Source: Simmondsia chinensis (Eukaryota > Streptophyta > Magnoliopsida > Caryophyllales > Simmondsiaceae). Taken from it: a DNA stretch of 64,000 nucleotides. This document shows positions 34,737-45,964 of the stretch, in pieces. The notes beneath the pieces were generated by a model, which made no database searches, had not been told where the DNA came from, and worked only from the letters and a program-made list of their open reading frames with translations. The first letter of the stretch is position 1. Each line of letters opens with the position of its first letter. A program made the position numbers and the translations under genes. Location: assembly GCA_018398585.1 (NCBI GenBank), contig JAGTTD010000010.1, positions 4,233,501 to 4,297,500 of the forward strand. The letters are read 5' to 3'.

Positions 34737-35579
34737 CAGCGGCGGATTTAAGTTAGCGGCAGGGTGAACTTTTACATAGAGTAGGTCCGGGTTTTACAAT
34801 TATACCTAAAGCCCACCTAAAACAAAGCCCAAGCCCATCTAAAACAAAGCCCAAGCCCACCTTAATTTTAACATAAATTATAACAAAGTCGAAGCCTACC
34901 CAATTTCAACATAATCTTATTTGTATATATTTTTTCTTTTTTCGAAAATACCTGAACTAAATTATAAAATAAACATATTATATTATATAAATTTTAATCA
35001 AATTTAAGCAAAATATTAATTAAAATCCAATTTAAATTCAATTTAAGTAAAAAACCCCGAACTAGTAGCCCTCCACCTCCCTATCGAGTCAGCAACCCCC
35101 TCCCTCTGCAAATGACCACCGCCGTAGCGCCGCCCCTATCGATCCACCATCGCCACTGTGACTCACGCTGACCACCACGGAACAGTGGTTCATTCCTCAG
35201 GCAACACTGTGTTTGCACTTCACAAGCAAAGTTAGAAAACCCTAATCAATGCAAAGTTAGCAAACCTCAATCAGTCACTTTTTGTGCACCACTAGTCACC
35301 ATATTGCAGCAACGTTCCCAATTTTCCATTGTTTCTTAGCCACGGCCACTAGTCGCTGGTGACCGAAGCCAATTCCGCCTCTCGTACCAGCCATCTTGAA
35401 TGTAAGTTTTATTAGTTGTTTGTACTTCCCTAATTTAATTGGTGCACTTTCTTTTTTTTTTTTGAGTTGTAAAAGTATAAAAAAATATCGATTATAAATT
35501 TTTTAATAATTTTAATTATATAATTTAATACTTTTTTTATTTAAGTCCCTTCTGAACCAAAATCTTGAATCCGGCGCTG
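34737..35579. mobile_element. Non-autonomous hAT-like element (CAGCGGCGGATT ends)
   Basis: The left end CAGCGGCGGATTTAAG pairs with the right end CTTGAATCCGGCGCTG. Flanks TTCACAAA (34729-34736) and TTAACAAA (35580-35587) give an 8-bp duplication with one mismatch, the hAT signature length. Inside are short tandem copies of AAAACAAAGCCCAAGCCCA (34818-34862) and a C-rich stretch at 35055-35400. No transposase ORF. Confidence 0.7.
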
Positions 35580-35587
35580 TTAACAAA

Positions 35588-36353
35588 CATGAGTCTACCA
35601 ATTTTGACCTAGGAAGCACCTTGGCTTGTGCAGCTTATGCATGCCCTGACGTAAGCGGCACGTGCTATATTATATAACATTGAATATAGAGAGAGAAAGA
35701 GAGAGAGAAAGAATGATAGAAAAAAAAAATCAAATTAGGTATACATGACTTTTTTTTGTTATTGTTTTTATTAAGTTAAAAAAAAATATTATATTAATAT
35801 TAATAAATTTTTTTGACACTAAACTGGGAAAAAAAACTAATTTTCTTAGCACCTAAAGATAGAAAGTGAATCCTATTCGTAGAAAAAAATGAAGTTTCTT
35901 TTAATATAAAAAGATAATTAATAAAATATCAAACTATCTGTATCTGAATTTTTTTAGCATTATACTTACAAAAGTAAAAGAAAAAAGTATTTAAAATGAA
36001 TATTTTCGATATTGTATTAGACATAAATATTTTTTAGAGTATTATATGATATATAGTACTTACTCATATGCTTATATTATCTGTCTTAATTTAATATATT
36101 TTTATTTAAAAATACTATATAAGTATATTTTATTGATATATTCTCAAAATAAAATATCTCGATTATGTATTTGATGTGTTTTGACTTAAACATAATATCT
36201 GTCAATACATACCCGGTGTTGACATATTACAAAATTAGTCTCTAGATGCTGTTTGTCAATAATGAATGCTCAATAACAACTCAATCCGAACCTGAACTCA
36301 AACTCAAAGGTCTTTTAAATTCAACTCATCTCGTTTACACCTTTAATATGATC
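35588..36353. other. AT-rich intergenic DNA upstream of MO-A
   Basis: Includes a GAGAGAGAAAGAGAG tract (35690-35715) and poly-T/A runs. No element ends or gene were recognised. Confidence 0.4.
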
Positions 36354-36365
36354 ACATATCACCAT

Positions 36366-36574
36366 AAAGCAATAGTGGATGTATGTAGCCTTACTTTTTC
36401 AGGACGCTAGCTTAAAGAGAGGCTGTTTCTGAGAACCTTCAACTTGAGGGGTGCAACACGAGGATTTTCTAGGAGGTCACCCATTTGGGTACTACTATCG
36501 TCCAAACACGCTTAATTTCGGGGTTCTAATAGGATCAAATACTTGCGTGTTAGTACCCTGGGTGAATGATTTTG
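36366..36574 (-). mobile_element. Composite 5S-headed SINE, copy 8 (upstream of MO-A)
   Basis: On the - strand the first ~110 bases match plant 5S rRNA in order: GAACCCCGAAATTAAGCGTG, TTTGGACGATAGTAGTACCC, AAATGGGTGACCTCCTAG and CGTGTTGCACCC. Then, at the same junction as copy 14, comes the body CAAGTTGAAGGTTCTCAG, AAACAGCCTCTC and GGCTACATACATCCACTA. Flanks ACATATCACCAT at 36354-36365 and 36575-36586 form a perfect 12-bp duplication. The segment with GACCCTGC and GGGAGCC is deleted and the tail is short. It lies about 300 bp upstream of the MO-A start codon. Confidence 0.85.
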
Positions 36575-36782
36575 ACATATCACCATGACTCTCAAAATCA
36601 TTGTAGCCAAACGGACAATCATCCAGCCATTGGCGCTTTGCTCCTGCATTATTAGAATGAACAGCCCACTTGCTCTCTTCCATGGGCGACCTCTTACTTA
36701 CATCCATGGCGGCCATGCAAGTCTCAACAATGACGTACAACCTGCTGTCATCCTTTACTGTCTTTACAACTTTATGCGTTTC

Positions 36783-36787
<5 letters not shown>

Positions 36788-36818
<31 letters not shown>
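36788..36818. repeat. (TA)n microsatellite in the MO-A promoter region
   Basis: About 15 TA units ending 56 bp before the MO-A ATG. It may supply TATA-like sequence or lie in the 5' leader; length variation between individuals would be expected. Confidence 0.8.
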
Positions 36819-36820
<2 letters not shown>

Positions 36821-36874
36821 GGTTTGCCCACTAGATGATTGTAGAAATTCCTCATAGAAAATAAACTTAAAAAA

Positions 36875-39800
36875 ATGGAAGTAAAAGAGGACATTGTTAT
36901 TGTTGGTGGCGGTATTGCTGGCTTGTCTCTTGCTTTATCTCTCCACAGGTATTTATTTCTCCATTATCTTCCTTACTTTTTGGTTGGGGCTCCTCAGAAA
37001 TAGTAGCACTTGTAACGGTAATACTGCAATATCTTACCCCTTCAAACCCTGCCGTGGCGGGAGCCTTTATGAGACACTAGATGGTGGTTGTTGTTGTTGA
37101 TCATCCTTACTTTTGGTTTGGGGCTCCTCGGAAATAGCATCTCTCCTCAATAGCACCTTATAGAGTAAGACTGCATACATCTTATCCCTCCAAAACCTGC
37201 CGTGGCGGGAGCCTTCATGAGGCACTGGGTTGTTGTTGTTGATCATCCGTACTTTTTCTTTGGATTAGGGAAATTATAACTCAGGTACCATTTATCATTG
37301 AGGTACCTTAACATTTCAAAATATACAATGGGTACCTTGAGTTTTGTAAATTGGTCACTTTGGTACCCAGAAATTTTAAAGTTTTATCAATTAGACACCA
37401 TTCTTCCAAAATTCGATAGATTTTCGTTGAAAAATGCTAAAGTGATACTACAAGTATATATATTAGAATTGGTGATTTTCAGCCAAAAGATGTTGTTAGC
37501 ACAAATAATTTTGGCAATATATAAGTAGTTCGCACCCAAATTCAATGAATTTTTTATCCTAATTCGTTGAATTTGTTCTGAAAACATTGACATGTCTTAT
37601 ATGTGTATTACTATAATCAGGTACTACATTAGCATCTTTTATATAAAATTGGTCTAATTCTCGCAAATGTTTATCAAATTTCAACATAGGGTACCTAAGT
37701 GAAAAGGTATTCAAAACTCACAGTACCTCATTTTATATATTAAAATATTAGAGTATCTATATGATAAATTGTCAAACCTTAGGATGAGTACCTAAGTGAT
37801 AATTTCCTTTAGATTAATTGTTGGAGTGTAAAATTATTCCTGAGTGTTTACCCACCAGTGACTTTTAAAATAGTTGATTCCTTGTGATTATATCGCAGCG
37901 TAGTTGATCGAATGATTGCAAGTTCCAATCCCACTTAATATTAATATTAAAATAATTTGAGCACCATGTACGAGGTGAGCCAATGCATTATTTAAGTATG
38001 AGGCCCAATAGGTACTTGCGTGAGAGAGCATGTTAGAGTTTAAAACCACCCTTGGGATACATACTCACTTGTGTCAAGTTTATATGTCCAATATATATAC
38101 CATTGATTAACTGAAGATAGTTAATTAACAATAGGATTATTGCTTTCTATGTGTGGTAACGAGTAATTAACTGCATATCCATGCTGTCAAACCGGTGAAG
38201 TGGGAAAAATGCTTTGCTTCTTATTGTTGTAGTACTCAAGTGGGAAGTTAGGCAACTCGAACGACTTGCAAGCCAGCTTGTTTTTTAGCTTAAAAAGCTT
38301 GCTTATTTGAGCTAAAGCCAAGTTGAGCCAGTTAGTTTAGCTAAGCAAATCGAGCCTAGGCCTAGTCAAGCTCTGTTGTAGTGGCTTCGGAGCATAAACA
38401 AGATTAAATGAATCAATTGTGAGCTAAATTATGAGCTAATATGCGCCTTGAGGAGCCGACTTTAAGCTTCAATAAGCATAAATGAGGTTGAATGAGGCCA
38501 GGTTGAAGTTAAATCAGCCTAAACATAATGAGCACTTATCAAAACTTGCCAGGCAACCCTCCACTCGTTGGAAAAGAGGCATCAGGTACAAAATGAAAGT
38601 ATAACATATCATGTTGGAGCATAACACCAGTCTTAGGTCTTCATACATCAGTTTACACTTTTAGGATAGTTGATTCAACTTCTCATTTTACTGTTTTTGC
38701 ATTCATTCATCAACTTAATGCCTATATTTCAAAACATGTTATACTATTGTCATTTTTGGGCCTGATGACTGCAGGTTGGGGTTAAAGAGTCTAGTGTTGG
38801 AGTCATCAGACAGTCTGAGGGTGACCGGAGTTGCATTCACAACCTGGACAAATGCTTGGAAAGTTTTAGATGCTCTTGGTGTGGGGGAGTCCCTCCGCCA
38901 CCAGCACTGCCAGCAACTCGGGTAATTTCATGGCTTCATTTATTTCTTTTTTTTTTTTTCCAAATTGTGACTGAATTATTTACGCTAAAAGCCTTTCGCA
39001 TTCTGCCTATTGTGTTAATTTAGTTCTTGGATTTTAAATTCTATTAATTTGGTCCAATGGTAAAATTGAAGTTAAGTTAATGACATTATTTTTAATGGCA
39101 TGGCCATTGTCTAATGCAAATGACGCAATAAAAACCTACCAATTAACTCAATTTGAACGCGCCTGAGACCAACAATTAAAAATGTCATCAACTTAACGTC
39201 GATTTATTCTAGGACTAAAGTCACACAATAAAGATTATATAGGGACTAAAGTAACAAAATTAAAAATACAAGGATTAAGTTGACGTAGTAAACAAATAAT
39301 AAGGACTTGTAATGTAAAAATTTTTTTTTTGTTTTTACAAGGGGAAGGAAAGGCCTTATTAATTCTTTCTAAGAAAGGAGCAACTTAGGGCATTTTATAT
39401 GATGTTAAGGACTCCACATGTGAGTCTAGTAGAATCCAACATATGAATTGTGAGAGAGAAGAGATCAATATATAAGCCTAGTGGATGAGAGAGAAGAGAT
39501 CAATGTATAATCCTAGTGGGTTACTCCACCTAAATGCCAATTGGTTTTAAGAAGGAACTCTATTTGAACTTATATGTCGATCTCATGTGTGCTAACTCTG
39601 TAGGTTGGGCCCTAAGGCCCTATGAAATTAACACGAGGAAAGGGGTTGATGAGGTCCTAACTCGGACCACTTCCAAGTTGGGGAGATGTAGTTACTGCTA
39701 AGCCAACCCCTGAAACCTTTTATGACTGAATGGATATCATGAAATTTGTAATACTTATGATACTTAAAATGCTACTGACAGCAAAAATTGAAAAGGTAAC

Positions 39801-42800
39801 CCAACTAAGAAATCATTGTAACTTAGCTAAAAACAACTGTGATACCATATTGGAATGGTTGTTCCTTTATATGAGCATAGAATATGTTGGGAGTATAGAA
39901 TAATGTGATTCCGAATTGTGATACAATGATCCTGAGGCACACACACATCAAAACTATTGCAGGATAGTGGTCTCTTCTACAAATTCAGGAGCTCGAATTT
40001 CAGAAGTTTCATTTCTAACCAAAGGAACCCGGTGAGTTCTCTATTTCCTTTTCCATTCATGATGCTACTGCTTTTTTCGGTTAAAGCCCATTTAGCATAA
40101 TGTTTTTCAGATAAATCATCGAAAGTTTTCGCTAATCTAGGTACAGTCAACTGTTTATTGCTTTTCAAATTGTTACTTCAATGAATCCCTTTAATTTGTC
40201 CTAAAAATTTATGGTATATATTGCTACTTGTTGAACTAATATAGCCCAACCTAATCCAAGAGTATGCATAAACTGATTTGAGTGCATGGTTCAATGTGCA
40301 ATATGGAGTACAGCCATTCACTGTGCAAGCTGCAATATTGTTTTGCTATTTTCTTGCAAGCCGAGCCAGCTAGCAAGCCCTTGAGTTGGCTTGTCATTTG
40401 GCTTGAATGCCCTACTAAGTTAGGCTCATTTAGCTAAATTAATCTGAGCCCGAAAGTTTATGAGCATGAACGATCCAAAATGAGTATGCTCCAAAATGAG
40501 TCAATCTAGAGCTAAGTTATGAGTTTAAATGAGCCTAAATGAGTTGAGTTCAAGCCTAATGAGCCAAGATTGAGCTTAAATAAACAAGATCGGTTTCAAG
40601 CTGGCCAATCCTTGTTTGAGCTCAACCAAGCCAATCCCAGCTCAGTTTGGACTTGAAGATCATCAAGCTGGAAAGGCTAGTGAGCCCAAACAATTATAAA
40701 TGAGCTTGTCTCCAGCTAAATACCTAAAAGTGTAGAGTAGAGGAGCTTATTATTGCTAACACTAGTGTTTCTAGGCGTATATGACTTCCTCTTTGGTGCA
40801 CTTATTTGCTTATCTGCCTACTTGCCTATTATTTGCCTTGCAGTTGCCTTTCATTGAGTTTTGATTCGCAATGCCTACCTTGTGTTATATTGTGCTCTTA
40901 TGCTTTGTTGTTCTCATGATTGCGTGCTGCCATGCTTCTCAAGTTAGGGGTCCTCGGACACAGCCTCCCTTCAGAGTAGCACCCTGAAGGGAGAAGGCTG
41001 CGTACATCCATCCCCCTAGGCCCTGCTTATGTGGGAGCCCTTGAGACACTGAGACTGTTATTGTTGTTGTTTTTATTTTATCTTATTTTTAGGAAAGATT
41101 TTTCCTTTTTAAATTAGGATTTATCTCATTTTATCTGGTTCAATTTTATCTTCAGGTTTAGCTTTTTCTATAAATAGAGCTTTGTAATTCATTAGTTTTC
41201 AATTTCGGAGAAATAAAATAGAGTTTAGCTTTTGAGTAGCAAGTTGTGCTACATCAATCATACTCATAGCTTTCAAGATCAACTAAGCAGAGCCAAGGTC
41301 GAGCCTAAACTCTCGAGCACAGGAGCTTTAATCCAAGCAAAATATTGGCAAGCCGAACCTTCGAGCCTAAGGAGCACGGGCTCCCTACGCTTATTTAGCC
41401 CTATAATCTTGCCTGTTTTCCTCTTGCACTTTACAATCCATAATTGTTGGTTGGGTATATACCAAAAATCTGCATAATGCAGTGGAGATCATGAAGTTCG
41501 TTGTTTGAAAAGGAGAGTGCTATTAGAAACCCTTGCAAATGAACTTCCAAACGGGACAATAAGGTACTCCTCCAAGGTGGTCTCTATTGAAGACTCAGGA
41601 TACTCGAAGCTCGTGCAGCTTTCTGATGGTACCATCCTTAGAACAAAGGTAAAAAAGCCTAAATATCTATTTTCATGCATTATCTGTATTAGATTTTGGA
41701 TGTCATATGACATTTTGACACTTTCGATTAGACCAAAAACATAGAAACATCTTAGAAATAGTCAGGTCTAACCTCTAAGCACATACCTGTATTTGACTTT
41801 GAATTTGTAGAGTGATTGGGCATGATAGTTGTCTGACATGTAGCATCCTAAACAGTCCTTATGTTGTACGCTTTTAAAGTGAAAAAGCACGATATGGGTC
41901 AATAGACTCAAGACGGGACATCCTTGTTCTACTTATGATTTTGGACTCTTAGCTAAAATTATCATTCGGATTTTGGAACGCTAACTCTTTTTGAAAATCC
42001 TTCTTGTTAACTGATAGTATATTATCTAACTTGGATATGAGAGTGGGACACACTAATGTCTCCAAGATCGAACTTGGGTATTTTCTAACATGTTCTGTGT
42101 TTTTTTTGTAATTTGAAATTTGAAAATACCTGTATCCAAGACAAATACTCTAGGATCATGGAAAGTCAAAGTAACGATACGGTTCATACACAGGTTCTAA
42201 TTGGATGTGATGGAGTGAACTCAGTGGTGTCGAGGTGGCTCGGGTTCAAGAAACCGTCATTTGCAGGGAGATCAGCCATTAGAGGCTATGCAGAATACAA
42301 AGATGGTCATGGGTTTGAACCAAAATTTATGCAGTTTGTTGGGAATGGTGTCAGATATGGTATTGTTCCCTGTGATGATACAAGTCTCTACTGGTTTTTC
42401 ACTTTAATCCCATCCGACCAAGGTATGTTCCCCTTCTTAGCTTGAGTTTTCTCTGTTCATTGTTTCCGTAGGTTCCAATCCACCGACTCAAATAATGGTC
42501 AATACATCAAGGAAAACACATACATGTGCGCACCCGATTCTTAAACTCCATAGGTCCATTACAGTCTAAAACCAGAGCTTCACACAAGAAGCTTAACATT
42601 TAGGTTGTCACCCAATTCATGCCAGTTTCATTTTAATTTTACTTTGTTATGTGATATCTTCAATGAGAATCATCTCCTCTCATAACAGTCAATCATATAA
42701 TATATATGCAATGTCCTTTTTTGTGATTTCATAATTCTAATTCGATTCTCGTGCTGTGTCACAACAGACAAAGAAATCGAAGAAAACCCAGCAAAGATGA

Positions 42801-43925
42801 AGCAATTCGTATTGAACAACCTTGGAAACGTCCCTGATCAAGTAACATCCGTCTTCGAGAACACAAAACTAGAAGATATTGTTTATTCTGCTCTACGATT
42901 TCGTCCACCATGGCAACTCCTATGGGGAAACATAAGGAAAGACAACATATGTGTAATTGGCGACGCCTTCCACCCCATGACACCCGACCTTGGCCAAGGG
43001 GCGTGTTCAGCCATGGAAGATGCCCTCATTCTCGCCCGCTGTCTCGCAAAAGCCTTACTTGCAAAACCGGGTGACAATGAAACCGAGAAGCTTTTAAAAG
43101 AGGTAATGTAGCAGAACTTGCTACTCAAAAACTAAATTCAGTTTTATTTCTCTAAAATTGAGAAGCAATCAATTACAAATCTATACTTTGTAAAGAAACA
43201 ACAATCCTAAAAGCTTAAGCTGATGGCTGAAGGTCCAACAATGATTTAATATACTTGAAATATGGATAATGCACAGGCTCACCCATGCCTTATGCTTGAA
43301 ATATGTTAATATTTGGATTATGCTTGAAATATGTTAATATTTGGAGTGGGGGCTTGTAGGATTCGAAACCTTGACCTCTCAGTCAACAAGGTTTTTATAC
43401 CATGTCATGGGACCACCTTTTTCCCAAAAGCTTAAATTTGATTGGTGGAGGTCCAAGAATGATTTAATACTAACATTTTTATAGGCAAAAAGTAAACCCT
43501 ATCGGATAACTAAAGAGAGAAATACAAAATTAGTTACGAATCTACTTCTCTAAATAAAAACAACAAGATCACCCTATTAATCAAAATAAAAATAAACATC
43601 CTATTGGTTAAGAAGATATATTCTATTCAATCCCATCAAACAACGTAACAAAATCAAATAAAATAATGTCTTTTACAATAACTAAACCTCTTCTTTGGTG
43701 TTACAGCAAGATGAACACGAGAGGATAAAGATCGCATTGGGGAAGTATGCGGGGATGAGGAGATGGAGAGCCTTCGACATCGTAAGTACTGCATATGTTG
43801 TTGGAAGTTTACAGCAGGCAAAAGGAATGGTGTTGGGCTTTGTGAGGGATAGGATTTTGGGATCATACATGGCTAGTTTGTTCTTGAAGAAATCTGATTT
43901 TGATGTTGGAAAGTTGGTTGTTTGA
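36875..43925 (+). CDS. MO-A: FAD-dependent monooxygenase, MO1/MO2 type (7 exons, 412 aa)
   Basis: Exons: 36875-36948, 38775-38921, 39963-40031, 41483-41648, 42194-42422, 42768-43102, 43707-43925; all GT-AG, phases consistent, 1239 bases with stop. It encodes a group-A type flavin monooxygenase close to plant MO1/MO2 (often labelled zeaxanthin-epoxidase-like or FAD-dependent urate-hydroxylase-like). Motifs: FAD-binding GGGIAG at residues 11-16; [14 protein letters not shown] early in exon 2; the DG motif LIGCDGVNS at 154-162; and the second FAD-binding GD motif [15 protein letters not shown] at 292-306. No signal peptide is evident. The physiological substrate is unknown. The ATG follows a short AT-rich leader. 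Introns carry two SINEs, MITEs, TRIM pieces and an LTR-like fragment. Reading looks intact. Confidence 0.93.
36966..37257 (+). mobile_element. Two adjacent SINEs (copies 9 and 10) sharing target repeats
   Basis: Copy 9 (36982-37099) and copy 10 (37115-37241) both start GGTTGGGGCTCCTC-like and end GCGGGAGCCTT, ATGAGRCACT and (TTG)n. The target word occurs three times: ATCTTCCTTACTTTTT (36966-36981), ATCATCCTTACTTTT (37100-37114) and ATCATCCGTACTTTTT (37242-37257). This fits either a second insertion at the same site or tandem duplication of one SINE plus its target. Located in MO-A intron 1. Confidence 0.85.
37269..37807. mobile_element. MITE (GGAAATTATCAC family) in MO-A intron 1
   Basis: Left end GGAAATTATAACTCAGGTAC, right end GAGTACCTAAGTGATAATTTCC-like: inverted copies, with further inner pairs (ATACAATGGGTACC, GTACCTCATTTTATAT). 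Same layout as 21798-22355. No ORF. Confidence 0.65.
37816..38095 (+). mobile_element. Small TRIM (family B) in MO-A intron 1
   Basis: LTR-like repeats start TTGGAGTGTAAAATTATTCC (37820) and TGTTAGAGTTTAAAACCACC (38030). The internal part has GGTGAGCCAATGCATTA and a TGCGTGAGAGAGCA polypurine-like end. The primer site is worn. A further LTR-like end is at 38615-38690. Confidence 0.6.
38240..38570. repeat. Degenerate GAGCTTG-type repeat in MO-A intron 1
   Basis: AGCTTGCTTATTTGAGC, AGTTGAGCC, GAGGTTGAATGAGGCC and similar words of the hAT-like MITE type; a similar block lies in intron 3 at 40350-40720. No clean ends. Confidence 0.45.
39012..39292. mobile_element. MITE with inverted 'TTAGTTC/GGACTAAA' ends in MO-A intron 2
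   Basis: Left TTAATTTAGTTCTTGGATTTT and right AATACAAGGATTAAGTTGAC are inverted relatives, with GTTAAGTTAATGACATT and its partner inside. Resembles the element at 27494-27832. Limits approximate. Confidence 0.5.
39403..39633 (+). mobile_element. Solo LTR-like copy of the TRIM family A in MO-A intron 2
   Basis: Starts TGTTAAGGACTCCACATGTG and ends CTATGAAATTAACA, with GTGGGTTACTCCACCTAAAT, CCAATTGGTTTTAAG and AGGTTGGGCCCTAAGGCCC between. This is the + strand counterpart of the LTRs at 60020-60213 and 60441-60636. It has a local duplication of GAGAGAAGAGATCAAT, and no 5-bp target duplication was found. Confidence 0.7.
40940..41071 (+). mobile_element. SINE copy 11 in MO-A intron 3
   Basis: CAAGTTAGGGGTCCTCGG, GAGTAGCACCCTGAAGGG, GGCTGCGTACATCC, GCCCTGCTTATGTGGGAGCC and a TTG-rich tail. 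It begins exactly at the 5S/body junction word but has no 5S sequence upstream. Confidence 0.85.
41075..41270 (+). mobile_element. Possible LTR fragment in MO-A intron 3
   Basis: TTTTTCTATAAATAGAGCTTTG followed about 35 bp later by GGAGAAATAAAATAGAG has the TATA box plus polyadenylation layout of a plant LTR promoter/R region. No partner LTR or primer site is visible. Confidence 0.3.
43211..43480 (-). mobile_element. TRIM family B copy in MO-A intron 6
   Basis: The + strand shows ATATGGATAATGCACAGGC, an AATATGTTAATATTTGGA doublet, GATTCGAAACCTTGACCTCTC, then TTTTTATACCATGTCATGGGA and CCAAAAGCTTAAATTTGATTGG, the - strand order internal, primer site, LTR. It occupies nearly half of the intron that MO-B lacks. 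Confidence 0.65.
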
Positions 43926-43959
43926 TTCATGTGATAGTTTGTGTTATGCATTTTGATAT

Positions 43960-44160
43960 TAGGTAGTATTTTCTATTTGCATTTTGGTTTTTGATAAACT
44001 AAAACCAGGTTTTTGAATGTATGTTTCCAGTTTTCATTCAAACTAAGAAAAACTGAAAACAAGAAACTAAAAGCCTGAAAATTCGTTTTTAAAACTTATG
44101 TTTTGATTTCTCAAAAACCAAGAATTGCAAACAGAAAATAATGTCATTCAATGACCAGGT
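43960..44160. mobile_element. Foldback element downstream of MO-A
   Basis: TTTTCTATTTGCATTTTGG and AAAACCAGGTTTTTGAATG are mirrored by CCAAGAATTGCAAACAGAAAA. Similar foldbacks occur at 61975-62200 and, more loosely, in the MO-B leader intron at 48360-48720. Confidence 0.5.
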
Positions 44161-44330
44161 TTTGTGATGTAAAACTAGAGAGTTTGTAAGTAGAGGTGTT
44201 TGAATAAGAATGAAATTTTGATTTTTCTTTTGCTACTACCCGCTTGTTTGATAATGATACAAATTGAACACCCTGAAATTCTGGAAAAAAATTGACCAAA
44301 AACGTAGTTTTGACCTGGTTTTGCGTGTCA

Positions 44331-45500
44331 GCTTTTTTTTTTTTTTTTTTTTTTTTTTCCGATACTTAGCGGCAAATCCGTGATATAAGCAGACCACTCG
44401 CCAAGTGAGGCCTAAGTCCAACAGTCAAAGATGGGAACCAAAACAACCAACTCAAAAGCAAGGAGACAAAACAACAAGCAAAAAGCGCAACCCTGAACAC
44501 GACAAACGGGACACCAAATACACAGCCAACCTAGACACCGAGAAATAGGACAAACAAAACGCTAAAGCAAAAGAAACAGGGAGCTGAGCTGTATAAGATC
44601 AACAAAGTAGTGCACGAGTCGAAACCAGGGCTGATCTTGGACCTATGCCTTGACACAAGACCTCTCAGACCAAACTTTAGCAGTTTGCTTCTCTCCCCAT
44701 CTTCATCATCTATCAAGCATGGCTTCCACCATAGGTGGATCGAACCCATCAAAAATTCAGGCCCAGCCTTTTTCCCATTTCTATTACTCTCTCCGCTTCC
44801 AAGATCTTCTCAGCATCAGAAGCACTGTTTCCCTTATTTTTCCTATTTCTTTTTTTCTTTTTTCCAGTGGTCTTTGCCGATTTCCCTGCACTACTCTTGG
44901 GAAACATGCCCTTCAAGAATTCTTGTAGCTCCCGCTTCTATCTTTCTTTCATCTTATGATTCAGCGCTCTCCTACCCCTTTTTGTTGTTCACAGCTTTTC
45001 CTTTTTCCACCGATTTATACTAGGTCCTTCCATAAACGATACTGTCATGTTCTGGTTCCTGGGCATATTAACTTCTGTATGTGAATGTCTGATCAAAGCA
45101 GGGGGCTCGAAGCCTGGTGGGAATTCCGGACTAGATGTGGTGGAGTCATTATCACTAGTGTTTCCCGGAGCTTCGTTATCCTGGATTGTTATCTGGGCAT
45201 GATGCTACAGCTTCATCACTCTCGTCCCACGGAAGTAGAAGAGGAGGATATTGATTTTCTCGATCATCCTGATGCGGTAATTGTGCTTCAAGCTGTGGAC
45301 CGTAAGGGAGCAAGCGGGTTAAAACATTCCAAAGCCCATCTCCCAAGGACCTGACCATTGAAAAGGTTAGAAACCTACCCCAACGTCTGCCAAGTAACAT
45401 CCATCCCTTCATTCACTGACCTTGGAGTACGAGTTCTAGAATCCTCACAAACAATCGAGACATCCGCTATCTGCTCTAGGCAAGGATGAATCCGTGATGT
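44331..45500 (-). mobile_element. Possible retroposed LINE-type sequence with poly-A tail
   Basis: A run of about 25 T at 44331-44358 on the + strand reads as a poly-A tail for a - strand insert. Upstream on that strand, pieces in different frames read as a charged, proline-containing protein (FPPGFEPP near 45110, QELQEFLKGMFPKSS near 44910). I do not recognise a full domain, and no target duplication was found. It could equally be a processed pseudogene. The + strand frames over this region (44610-45354) are not supported as genes. Confidence 0.35.
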
Positions 45501-45964
45501 ATGCCGTGCTACTGTGGTACAATACCTTCCTTGATAGGACTGCATCGAAAAGGATGCCTACTCCCTAGCCAATCTGGTTGAGTTTATATGATAAAGACAT
45601 TCCTACATTTTCGCCTGAGTTTCTAGTAGCACGAGGTCTAATATCATCTTAAGTTGTAATAGAACTAGACATAGTTTCTAATGTTTGGGTCCCAACTATG
45701 GTTGTTAAACTCTTAATTTGGATCTTAAATCTTACATTTGTTGATCGATCCCAATTCAATGTAAAATTTTAATTTTGTAAAATTTTACGATTTGAGTTCA
45801 AAAGAAATTAATGAACAGGATTGTGATGCAATTTTATAATTATACCAATTCCACCTCGATCCGACCATGGCATATAACTAAAAAGTTAACAAACAAAATT
45901 CAAACATTTAATGTAAAGGGAGTCACTTTCCTGTCCTAGGATAAAAGGAAGTTAAATTAAGAGT

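Noticed and set aside
36455..36560. A 5S rRNA gene on the - strand
   Set aside because: It lacks the first bases of 5S and a T-run terminator at its end, is diverged, is joined to SINE body, and is flanked by a short target duplication; it is a retroposed derivative.
44610..45023. 137-codon + strand open frame
   Set aside because: Serine/phenylalanine/proline-rich, overlapped by two other frames of similar length, no domain; it is more likely the antisense of a retroposed sequence.
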